Source: Pseudomonadota bacterium (GTDB taxonomy: Bacteria > Pseudomonadota > Gammaproteobacteria > Berkiellales > Berkiellaceae). From it: 42,484 bases of DNA. The notes under the pieces are model-generated. The model was not told where the DNA came from, made no database searches, and was given only the letters and a program-made list of their open reading frames with translations. The position numbers and the translations under genes are program-made. The stretch spans positions 124,890 through 167,373 of the forward strand of contig JAFECR010000023.1 in NCBI GenBank assembly GCA_018242045.1, read 5' to 3'. Positions 23,290 through 34,400 of this stretch are shown here, piece after piece (within the stretch, counting starts at the first letter, position 1; the number at the start of each line of letters is the position of its first letter).

Positions 23290-24908
23290 ACTTCTATTAA
23301 TAATGCATTTTTCGCCATATTTTCTAAAGCTTTAGGGCATAATTGTGCAATGTGTTTTTTAATCTGATTAATATCTTCAATGGGTTGTTTGTTTTCATCT
23401 AAAGCCAATAGCTTTTTTTCCTGAATTTGTTTTTCTAAAACAGCTTCAAGTGCATGAATGTCATGGGTGCCATCTAAGTGTTCTAAAAGTGTTTTGGTTA
23501 ACGGATCTAACCCGACCGGTTCATGACGTCTGTTGGTAACAAAATTCTGCTGCTTTGCTTGATACCTCGCCAGTGGACAAGCGATAGGCTTTTCCTTAAC
23601 TTCAAGCGTATAAATACTAGGATAGCTATAAAGATTAACAATACCAGCAAAAACCGCTCGCAATAAATTTAAAGATTCATTCAAGTGTTTTTTGATAAAT
23701 GCCATATCATTGTTATTACTTCTTTGGGCTAATTTGGAGCACAATTCGTTGTAATGAATGGGTTTGTAACGATTTTCATGTAAAATCAAAAGCGCAAGTT
23801 GAGATAATTGGTTTTGTGCCTTAAGAGAAAGCGTGCCATGCGTGAAAATAATTTCTTTACCTTCTTGAATGCTTGCTTCATTAAAATTCGGGTTGTTTGG
23901 CGTTCCCATCAGTTGAAGGTAGAATTGTTCAACATCCTCTGTTTTCAAAGCACGATTCACTTTAAGTGCTTGATGGCATAATAAAGTGCTTCTAAAACGT
24001 TGATTGCGAATAAAGTCCATATATTGACCGCTAACAATAATATTATTGATTTTATTCAGCTCTTTGGAAAATTGGGGGGGTAAATTGTCAGTAAACATCG
24101 TAGCTAAGAACGCATCAGATAAGTAAGACAATTGTTGCTTATTAGCCGCTTCCATAAATTGATAAAAATAAACTGGTTGATTAAAGGAAGATAAATGATC
24201 ATGTAAGAGATAACTATCCGGTTGTTTTGACAATAAATTAATTTCACCTTTTAAAAATTCAGCGTAAGGAGATTTATCATCTTGTAAGCCATCCGTTATA
24301 AATTTTAATAATGTCCGAGCTTGCTGAGCTTTTGCACTTGGATCAGAAATATTCTTTGTATGCCAGGACATCATTTCTCTAACACTGTTAACCATATTCC
24401 AGCCAGGATAGGTATTATAACTAATATAGGCGATCCCATTGGTAGCTAGGTTGTCATGACAAATTTGCAATATCTTTTCGCGCACAGCGGTATCGACCCA
24501 GGAATAAACACCATGGCAAATGATATAATCATATTTGTCTGGGACGTTAAAATTACTGATAGATTGATGGAGAATATTAATATTAGTAAGACTTAAGGCT
24601 TTAATATCTTTAAGCCCCATAGCAACTTGTTTTTCTGAAAGATCAATCCCCAAAAATTCTGCAGTTGGAAAATGAAAAGCCATTGGTATTAGATTACCAC
24701 CGCTGGCACAGCCGAGTTCAAGTACTTTAGCAGTTTCTACTGCTTTGGGCTGTAAATTAAAAAGCTTGGCTAAAGTGAAAAGATGGGTTGGATGAGTGTG
24801 ACTAAATGGAAAGCTTAAATACGGATAGGCATTATATTCTGCTTCTAAGAGATCGACTGTTGTTACCGTTGTTTGTGTTGTCATTGGAGTGATAGATGAG
24901 TCTGCCAT
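23286..24908 (-). CDS. SAM-dependent methyltransferase with regulatory domain (PKMT-like)
   Basis: The 540-residue protein has three parts. A class I methyltransferase domain lies near residues 45-180: KVLELGCASGGNLIPMA as motif I, FLGIDLSEKQV as the ribose-binding strand, YDYIICHGVYSWV as motif IV. A helical methyltransferase regulatory domain follows at about 210-320. The C-terminal region has a winged-helix look (LSQLALLILHENRYKPIHYNELCSKL). This layout matches rickettsial protein-lysine methyltransferases (PKMT) that modify surface proteins, although many bacteria carry relatives of unknown substrate. No signal peptide is present. The family assignment is fairly secure; the substrate is not known. 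Confidence 0.78.
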   Translation of the reverse strand: MADSSITPMTTQTTVTTVDLLEAEYNAYPYLSFPFSHTHPTHLFTLAKLFNLQPKAVETAKVLELGCASGGNLIPMAFHFPTAEFLGIDLSEKQVAMGLKDIKALSLTNINILHQSISNFNVPDKYDYIICHGVYSWVDTAVREKILQICHDNLATNGIAYISYNTYPGWNMVNSVREMMSWHTKNISDPSAKAQQARTLLKFITDGLQDDKSPYAEFLKGEINLLSKQPDSYLLHDHLSSFNQPVYFYQFMEAANKQQLSYLSDAFLATMFTDNLPPQFSKELNKINNIIVSGQYMDFIRNQRFRSTLLCHQALKVNRALKTEDVEQFYLQLMGTPNNPNFNEASIQEGKEIIFTHGTLSLKAQNQLSQLALLILHENRYKPIHYNELCSKLAQRSNNNDMAFIKKHLNESLNLLRAVFAGIVNLYSYPSIYTLEVKEKPIACPLARYQAKQQNFVTNRRHEPVGLDPLTKTLLEHLDGTHDIHALEAVLEKQIQEKKLLALDENKQPIEDINQIKKHIAQLCPKALENMAKNALLIEV

Positions 24909-25111
24909 GGGAACCTCAAATTTAAGGTATTAACTTAATCTTAATATAATATTAATGCCAACCGTTCAGTGTAGTTACTACTATAGTAGCTGCAAGCTTC
25001 ATTAACAATAAATTTAAAATGATAGTTAACAAACAAACTAAGGGGTGATAAAATAATGCATAGATAGTAAATAAAATTACAGATGTTGTATTTACATCGA
25101 GTGACTCAGAT

Positions 25112-25474
25112 ATGGCAACACACAGCACAACAATAAAAATGACGGCAAAGCCACTGGTTAAGAAGGATGACAAGAAACTGGATGAAATAGTTTCTGGGGT
25201 AGATAATTACCTCTTCAATTTTGGACAGAACAGAATTTTTTTAACAATGGGCAGATCCTATTTTCAACGCTGTTGTCGAAGCTGGAGCAAAGTCACTATA
25301 CATCTTGATAAATTCCTACAAGATCCTCGCGCGAATTATTCCATGTTAATGATTACCTTAGAACATGAAATCAAGAAATTTCCACAACAATCCTTTTATG
25401 CCAAACAACTAAAATCTTTAGCAAGACTCGTTTCTAAAGGTCCTAATTTTTCAATTACTCAGATTACCCATTAA
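25112..25474 (+). CDS. Small basic hypothetical protein
   Basis: This 120-residue soluble protein is rich in Lys, Ser, Phe and Leu, with predicted helices. Two motifs stand out: FLTMGRSYFQRCCRSW and the C-terminal half DPRANYSMLMITLEHEIKK followed by SFYAKQLKSLARLV. The latter vaguely recalls small helical domains found in Legionella proteins, but I cannot name one with confidence. GAG lies 10-12 bases before ATG 25112. Its last 24 bases overlap the end of the giant convergent gene. In the 24909-25111 gap nothing else is certain. Confidence 0.5.
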   Translation: MATHSTTIKMTAKPLVKKDDKKLDEIVSGVDNYLFNFGQNRIFLTMGRSYFQRCCRSWSKVTIHLDKFLQDPRANYSMLMITLEHEIKKFPQQSFYAKQLKSLARLVSKGPNFSITQITH

Positions 25475-28400
25475 GGCTTTCTTTTGCCGTTTGACCTCAT
25501 CAAGTAGCACAGAATTATTGCTTCTAAGACTTTGCCCTGCCTTGTAGGCAAGTTGATGGGTGTAGGTTGAAGAATTTGAAAAAGATCCTAACCAGGTAAC
25601 AAAGGTTTTAGATTCTAAACCTACTTCAAGTGCTGTTAATTCATTGATATCTGTTATACGATGAATGGCATCAATATTATCATATCGAGATATGATATCA
25701 TTCGTTTTCTCTGCTGATTTAGCATCATATTTTATATTTGTAGTCGACATCGAGCGTACGATGGTGGTGATATAATGAGCCGACATTTGCTTAAAGTTGG
25801 GTAGCCAATACTTGGGATTTATAGCAGAGCTATTTGAAGTTTGATCTAAATTATTTACTGATAATTGTTTTGGATGTAACGCTAACAGATTTTTCAAGGT
25901 TGCAGCTAATTTGCGCTTACTCGGATGAAAAGGCAAAATGGTGCTTTCTAAAAAGTTCAATTTTTCTGCTGTTTTATCCTGAAGCCATACTAAATTTTCG
26001 CATTCTCCAACCAGAAGATTGACCTCTGCTGCAATAAATTTGATTTGTTCAAGCTGTATAGCGTAATCACTATTTAACATGGTTGGTCTTGCCTGGTGAT
26101 AAGGAATTGCGTTAAGGGTTTCAATCCACAAGTTAGTTGGTAATGGATTTTGGCGCAATATTGCTGCTTCCTCTTGAGTAATCAGAACTTGAACTACAGC
26201 ATTTCCTTTAAGTTGATTTAGTACAAAAATACTTGGCTTTTTTAATATACTTAAAAAATGAATTGACATGCTGATAACAGTATTATAAAAATTTTCACTC
26301 ACCAATATATTAGGTGAAAATTGCCATTTTCGATTACTATAAGATTGTTGAACTAACCATTCTAAGGAATAACAGCAAACAATTTTTGATGTTTTAGGAT
26401 CCCATTTACTCCAATCTTTGATAATAGGATCCCAGTTGCGAAAGGCTGAGGGAATACGATGGCCATTTTCTACTTGTTTTTCTTGCTGATTCTCTTGTTC
26501 ATTTTCTTGCTCATTTTCTTGATGTGCTTCGCATTCCATAATTAAATCATTGTCTGGCAATTGTAGATTGCCTGAAAAATTTTGCCATTGCTCACATATT
26601 GGAAGCGCCTGGTTAATGATGAATAACAAAGTGGTGTTAATTGATTGTAATTTGTCAGCAGAAACAACAATATTTCCTTGTTTAAGACCGGTTTGCCAGA
26701 TTTTTAGAAATTGATCTCTTTGGGCTTGTAGCAAATTTTTTAATGGATGGGGCATTATTGGTGGTGCATATTTATTAAAGATACGATTTTCATCTGTTTG
26801 AAAAAACAAAGCTTTAAAAGATTTGGCTATCATAACCTTATGACTTCGTTGTTGAGCAGTTCTAATATGAGAAAAACCATCTGTCTTAAATAAATTGTGC
26901 ATTTTTTGAACAGAAGATGTCATATGAATTGATTTCAATTCTTTTGCCTGTATGCGCAAGGTAATGTTAAATACTTGCTTAATATTCCAATTGCTCACCT
27001 GTGCATGGTGCTTTGAAAGTGACTTCATGACGCAAATTTCAACTCGATGTGTTCCTTTAAGATCTCTTAAACGTGCACAGGCTTGGGTAAGATCTCTAGA
27101 GGTATTGTTATTCAGTGTCACTAAACCTAAAGTGTTTTCTGCTTGTGCAATATCTGTTCCCGTTGCATGCACTTGATCATAGTAAGTTAACCTTTCATGA
27201 GCATTACAACCCAATTTTTTGTCAATACCCTCGCTGCTTTTAAGAATGATAGGTGTTTCTTTTTCAGGCTGTAAACTTGTTTTGATAGCACACAATGTGT
27301 CGCCTTCAAAATAGACAATAAAGCGGATAGCTGAATTTGCCTTTATCACAGCAAAAATATTGGCAACATTTCTATTGATAATGCCGGTGAATATTGAACC
27401 ATTATCGATAATGACGCGAAGATCATCTTTATTAGGATGCGTTGAAGCACGATCTAGAAATGCTCGATAATGATCAGACTGAAGTAAAATAACCGGTGTA
27501 TTACTATTTACTAAATGATCTAAGATTTGACCATCACTGCCAGCACTATAGGTCGTATCTCTGACAATAGAATTATGAAAAGCTCGAAAATTGTAATCTG
27601 TGCCAGTGAAACCGGTAAAGCTTCTTGGTGTGCTAGCATGGTCTTGTGCATCGCAGACGATGGTTAAAGGCGCGCTTAAAATAGATGGTAATATAATGTC
27701 TAACAAACAATATTTTTTTAAAGCTTCAGCGTTTTTGTTTTGTTGATAAAGGTTATTAAGTTGAGCCTTATCTTTAGGATTAATTTTTGCCAAAGGAACA
27801 TCGTTATTTAATATAAGCAGATTAAATTCTGTTTCGACATGCTTAGATTTTTCGCTACGATAAGCATTTAAAGAGTTCTCTACATCATATCGTGCTATAA
27901 AAGTTTCGATAAATTTTGTAAATACATATTCAGATAAATTTTCTTGCAAGTGAATAAGAATAGTATAAGTAATCGCTAAAAACTGATTTTGATATTTTGC
28001 TACTTCATTAGGAGCATTATTGCCAAGATAAGGAATAGCGGTTTCTTGTTCGAGTGGCTCTTTATTTTTATTCTTAGATAAACCAAAGTGCTCGTTATAA
28101 TTTTTTTGCAGCACTAAAGGCATTAAACGATTAAATTCTTCTTTATAAAGAGCAAGGATATCGGTTTCGTCTTCTGTTAATTGCGCAAATTGGGGAATGT
28201 GATTGGTATAGTCTCTATATTTACCTTGCAAGAACAACAAAACTTGAGCATGTTCATTGGTCGGGATTTTATTTAATATAAATTTGATAGGAGAGAATTC
28301 ATCATAAACTATTTTGGTGATTAAATTTTCTAATAATTGATCTTGAATATGAGGTAAAGGTCGCTCTGTGGTGCCTTTAAAAATTTCCAGTAAATTGATT

Positions 28401-31400
28401 CGTAATTGATTATGAGTTAGCACGATATGGTGAGCATATGCGTACAGATCAATTAAGCTTTTTAATATATTTTTATTGGCAGGCTTTCCTTCGGTTACCA
28501 TATAAATTAATTGATTTTTAGGATGTAAGTTTGTATCTACTTCGTCTTCAATCACATCTGCTTGTTGGTATAATATCGTGTCTATATCGCCAAGGTAATC
28601 TACTTGTTGCATCCATTCTTCATTCTCTTCATTGCTTTCATTTAAAAGTAGTAAATATTTTAGTTTTAAAGAATCCAAACTATTTCTAGTAGTAACAACA
28701 TAGCCTTTAGTATGAATCAATGAATAGAATTTTTCACGCAACTGATAAAAATATCCAGCATCACATTTCAAATTTCGATGGAAAATGAAAGGATAGGCTT
28801 CTTGATCAAATGCACGTGAACTCACGGAATTAAGATCGCTAAAATTAGTTTCAAATAATGCTTGAGTAACAACGATGATAACGAGATTTTCTCCGGTTGG
28901 GCGAAGTTTTGCTAAAAGAGGCGTTATTACTTTAGATTTACCGCCGCCGACAATTACCTGGGATGTTTTAGAAACATAAATGTTAGATTGGTTTTTTTCA
29001 AGCAAAGATAACAGCACGTTATATTGCGTTTCATAGATCAGTTTATTCTCAGCATGTTCATAACATAGTAATTGAGGAAATTTTTCAACATCATAAGCGC
29101 GCTTTTGGCGAATGGTATTAACCAGTTTAGTAATTAAAGGCTTTTTTGGATGATTAGGATTGTTCGCGATATTTTCAATTTCCTGATTAATAAGCAATGT
29201 CCGTTGAATTTGTAAAGCATGACAACTATCAACTAAATAGGATATCATCAAATTGTGCCAATTATTTGTTGTATTGATATCTAAGTTTAACTTGCGTGCG
29301 ATTTGAGCTTTACTATATTTAGAAAAAAGCTGAATAAGCGTGTTTATGTTATAAATTAATGTATTTCTGGAATACAAATTGATTGCATGTTTGAGACTCT
29401 CTTGTTGAGAAGAAGGTGTTGTATGATTAGCAATAGCAATAATTTTATTCTCTAGATTTTTTTGGCTAGCTTGATAGTCTGTTAGACTGTCTTTCAGCCA
29501 GTCAATGAAATTTTTGCGAGCATTATTATTTAGTAGCGCTTGGATCAAATCTGCATTTTCTTCTTTGATCTTGAGATTTTTTTGTTTGCCGATAGCATAA
29601 TCATGGTTTGCCTCTTGTATTAACTGCTTGACAAAAGGATCGTCAAGTTCATCGTTCGTAAACAAAAATTCTGGCTTTGGCTCATTTCTAGGAATGATGA
29701 TTTGATTAGTTGTTGGCTTTTGCTGTATTGCAAGCAAATTCTGTGAAGTAGATGTCGTTGTATTGGCTTTTAATTTAAGTGAAGTTTGATTATAAAATTC
29801 TTCTTTTACAATTAATTCATAAGCGCAAATTTCTTGGCAAAAGTGCACCGCGATTTTTTGAATATCTCCATTAAAGGAATTTGTTTGCTTAATATTACAA
29901 AGCATCACTTTGAGAAGCGCAAAATAACCTATATCTTGAAAGTCAAAAGTAGCGTTTTGCATAGAAGCAAATTTGGCTTTTATCATTCTATCTAAATAAT
30001 GATGCAACCACACTTGATTTTTTTCACTATTGATTGCTTCTTCATAAAGAAAGATTAAATTTTTATTAAAATCAATGCTTTTGGTTTCAGTGTTTAGATC
30101 TTTTATAAATAAGCTTTGCACTACTTCTTGAGTTGCAATATCTTGAACATAAGAGGTGATATAAGCTCTTAAATTAAATTTTTTTGTACGTAAATGGGTT
30201 TCGCTTTGAGCGATATGATATTCTTTGTTTAATTTATTTAGTAACCGCTGATAATGATCTTGCTGTGTTGGTATTAATGTTGCACCACGATTTTCTTGCA
30301 AGCAGCTAAACTCTTTTTCACGTCTTTTAATTTTGTTTAGTTTAAAATAATTTTGCAGTATAATTGAAAAAGGTGGAGAAACATGCCCATTCACTTGCTT
30401 GATAGCTTTGTATAAGCCTAAGGGAAGCTCTTGAGATTTTATAGATTTTAGCTTATGGCACTCGAAGCCAATTTTGTTGATGTATTTCTCGATGTTAATT
30501 GGCGTAAAAATAGGCTCATTTAGCTCATTCATCCCATATATCCAAGTGGTGTCACAAATTTTGATCAAAGTTGGCGTTGGTAAAATCTTTAAATCTGCAA
30601 GCGTGGGTACGTCAGTGATTTCATAACAATTCAATGCATATCCGTGTTCGAGTGACTTTACAAAAGCAATTAGGTTTATGATCATTATTTTGGACAAACG
30701 ACAATTTTTGGGAATTATTTTTTTGCGAGCGACATAATCTTTAAGCAGTGTGACGGTATGTTCTTGAAGGGTATGAGCAAGATTTGTATCCTGTAAAGGA
30801 AGCCCTTTTTGTAAATAGCACACCATTAAATGGCAAACGAGCAATCTTACGGCAATGTATTCAGAACCATCGCGCTTACTCTTATCTGCAAAATCTTTAT
30901 TTACGGAAGTATCTGGGGTATTCTCTAGAAAAGACAATAATAATTCTTGAATATCAATTTGACCTTGCCAGACATTCGTTAAGTTACGAAGTATCGTAAA
31001 AGCTTTTTCTGGTTGCTGTTTAGCAAAATATAAATAGGCTAGGTAAAATCGATCTTCTACTGATTCTGTTCCAATTGTAGCATTAGCTTGAGCATAGAAG
31101 GTAACGTATTTTTCTTGATCTTGCAGCTTAAAATTTGCTGGCGTATTATGAATAATTACTGGATTTTGATATTCATTTGAAATTTTTCTGGCTTTAATGG
31201 CATTATGAATATCAAGTGACAGCTGATAAAATCCAGCTTCGTTAAGCCCAGTCGCTATAAATTTTTGTTTTGGCACAATATATTTTAAGGGGAGATGATG
31301 CGTTGCCAGAGGCTTTAACGTTAAGAAATTATTGAAATAATCAAAAAGCGGTTTATCCGAGTAGGCTAGTTCATATTCAGGAAATTTGTCGCAAACAATG

Positions 31401-34400
31401 GAGGCATTATTATCTGGGCTTTTAGTATAAAAATGTAGATTGTACCGAGGAAATTTTATATGGTTAATACCATTAATATCTTGCCAGATTTCGATATATC
31501 TTGGATCTTCAAAACGGGTCAAAATTGCATAATTAATGTCACAGTGTTTTAACTTTGAAACATACTGTCCTTTGTCAAGGTAATATAAATTATTTGAAGT
31601 AATGTTTCGATCATATAAGTATTTAATATCTTGACTCTCTTCGGTTGAGATAGCAATGGCGCCATTCTCAAATCCCCAAATTTGGTGGGCACAGTCCAGT
31701 AATGTATGTGGTAAGCCATGAAAATCAATTTCGAATTTGCAGTCTCTAAGTGACTCTTCACTTAATTTAAGAGCAATACGATCACTCGCTTGCCATTGTG
31801 CCCAACCACTAATTAAATTAGGTAAATTAATCCACCTTTGTAGCACAAGGCTATCGTTGCCTTTACTCTTTTTATCTATTAAACGATAGGATTCATTTTT
31901 ATATTCAAAAGCAAAAGTGTTTTCATTTATTTGTTGTGCGACAATAATTTTTTTAGTGAAAAGTTTTTCAATGAGTGGGTGATTTTGTAAATGTCGAGGT
32001 AATAAAACCATGGGGTTGCCAGCACGAATTAAATATCCATCGATAAGATTAATCGTGTAAGAATCTCCAAAATATTCAGGGAATTTGCCTGAAATTTTTT
32101 GAATAGGTAATTCTAGCTGATTAAATATATTTGAAATCGATTGATTTGAAATAGCGATCTGCTTTGCACTTGCACGTAAGTAATCCTGTGCAAGCTCTGT
32201 TTCTTTGACAACCAATGGGTCGATACCCTCATTAGTCATTTGATGATGGAAAATTTGAGCATTATAGAAATCTAGCCAATAATGATCGGCATTATCAAGC
32301 TGGATCATTGCGCTCAAATAGATGATTTTAAGGTGTAAGTAATAGCTTAAAAGATGCAATGAGGGATCATTTTTTAATTGTTTGATCGCTTTCTCAAAGT
32401 CTAAGAATAACATTTCATTTTGTTTAGCAGCAGAGATCCATTGCTTTAGCGTTGCTGATACAGGTAAGCCTATAAGATATTGAGTTAGAAACGAATTGAT
32501 CTTATAAAAATATAATGCTGTAGTATAATCTTTTTTATTTGTATAAAAAGTAAGTCCTTTATTTACGCAACTCAAAAGGCAATCTATAGCAGCTGGGTTA
32601 TTGATTAATTCTTTTGAAAGGTAACCGTTTTGAAATAAATTTAAAAATAAGAATTGTTGAACATCTGCATTTGTAAGTAGGGTTAAATCGGATTGTATAA
32701 ATTGAATAGTTGCAACTACTTGACTATCAGCGCTACTTCGAAGATGAATTAACCTTCGTCGAAGATCAAGTTCAGATGAAATAATATTAGCCTGTAAACT
32801 CACTTGAATAAGGTTTGGAATATGACGTTGTGAAATATCCCTATTGAGTTGCGGATCTTCTATTATTTGGCTGTTCTGTATACTTTTTTTACCATGAGAT
32901 ACAAAGAAAGTGTTATCAAACGCTAGCGTTAGAAAGGCGGTACAAGTAATGCGTGGTATTTTAGGCTCGATACTAAATTGTGGCCAATTAATATCTATCT
33001 TTAGCTTTGGGATGGTTGGTAAATAATCTAAAACGATACGTCGACATAGTTCACTGAAGTAAAGCATTGACATGTAAAACTGCATTTGCTTTTCAATTTT
33101 AGGATAGGTTTGTTCTATAGGAGTTTCTCGCACAATTTCTTTATTTCTGCATAACAGATAGTAAGCGCCAGGTATTTCATTTTTTTCAAAAGCATAGGAA
33201 ACGCCGTGTGATAAAGCTTCCGATACCAGTGTTTGGTTTAGATTAGCGATTGCACATATTCCTGACTGTTCACTCTTTCTATTGAAATTGTTGAGAAACT
33301 GAATCAGTTGTTCTAGTTTTTTAGCATAAGTATGACTTGTGATGGTGAAATACGCATTATGTCCTAGGGTATCAAGATTACTTATTAAACGATTTAATGA
33401 GCATCCGTTAGTTTCCGTTGCAGACAATACTGCGTTGAGGCAGTCAGTATTTTCGTAAATCCTTTCACTTAGTAGAATCATTAATGCAAGTGCATTGTAA
33501 ATTGTAATCGTTCGTTCAGCAAAAGAAAAATTGTCTAAGGTAGAACAGCGTTCAGCATAAGCATGAACAAGTTTTTTAAATAAGGGGATGAATTCACAAA
33601 TTTCATCAAATGAGAGTTTAGACCAAAACGCGCTATCTAACGGTAAATGATAAATAATATGTTGCAAGATTCGAAGATCATTGATTAAATCCTTGGTTGA
33701 TAAATCCTTATTTGTCATTTTCTGAATTATACTCACAATGTCAGAAAATGATTGATTTTCCATAGTGGGTGCCAAAGCATAGTTTCGAGTGATTTTTTTG
33801 TTTTGATCATTAATTTTGCAAATTTCATTTGCGTTTCTAAACTCAAATTTTGTAGAAGTATGATGAAGCAGATTAAAATCTTGTTTGATGGGAGAATAAT
33901 CATCATCGATGTTATCGAGCATTACTTGAATTTTTTTGATTAAATCTATTGCTTGCTGTTGACGTATTTGAGATAGCTCATTTTTATCTGATAATGATTT
34001 TAATTGTAAACTAAAATTTTTGATGGCATAAGCCACTTGGCGTTTAACAGCGATATTGGTGGTTGTTTCAAGCTTCAAAGCTTGAATCGACAAATTGAGC
34101 GTGTCACGCATGATTTCATAATGTAATTCTTCATGATGAAAAGCATCAAAACCATAATTTATTGCTAAGGAAGCTAATACTGCCCAAGCACAAGTACCTG
34201 AGTGTTGACCCATGCTTTTTTCTTTAACAAAAGGGTTAGGATCAATTTCTTTAGCTTCCATATATGTTAATTGAGTGTGAAGATGGGTGTATAGAGAATT
34301 TTTATTGTATTCTTGACCTACCTGGACTTTAGGCGTGAGTAATGCTTTAAAAAATGAAGTTAAATTTTGCTGTAACATGGATTGAGATGGAATTTGATAA

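Noticed and set aside
24952..25173. Hydrophobic 73-codon minus-strand frame with two possible membrane spans
   Set aside because: It could be a small membrane protein, but it needs a TTG start without a ribosome-binding site, lies in AT-rich sequence that easily yields hydrophobic codons, and overlaps the start of the plus-strand gene at 25112.
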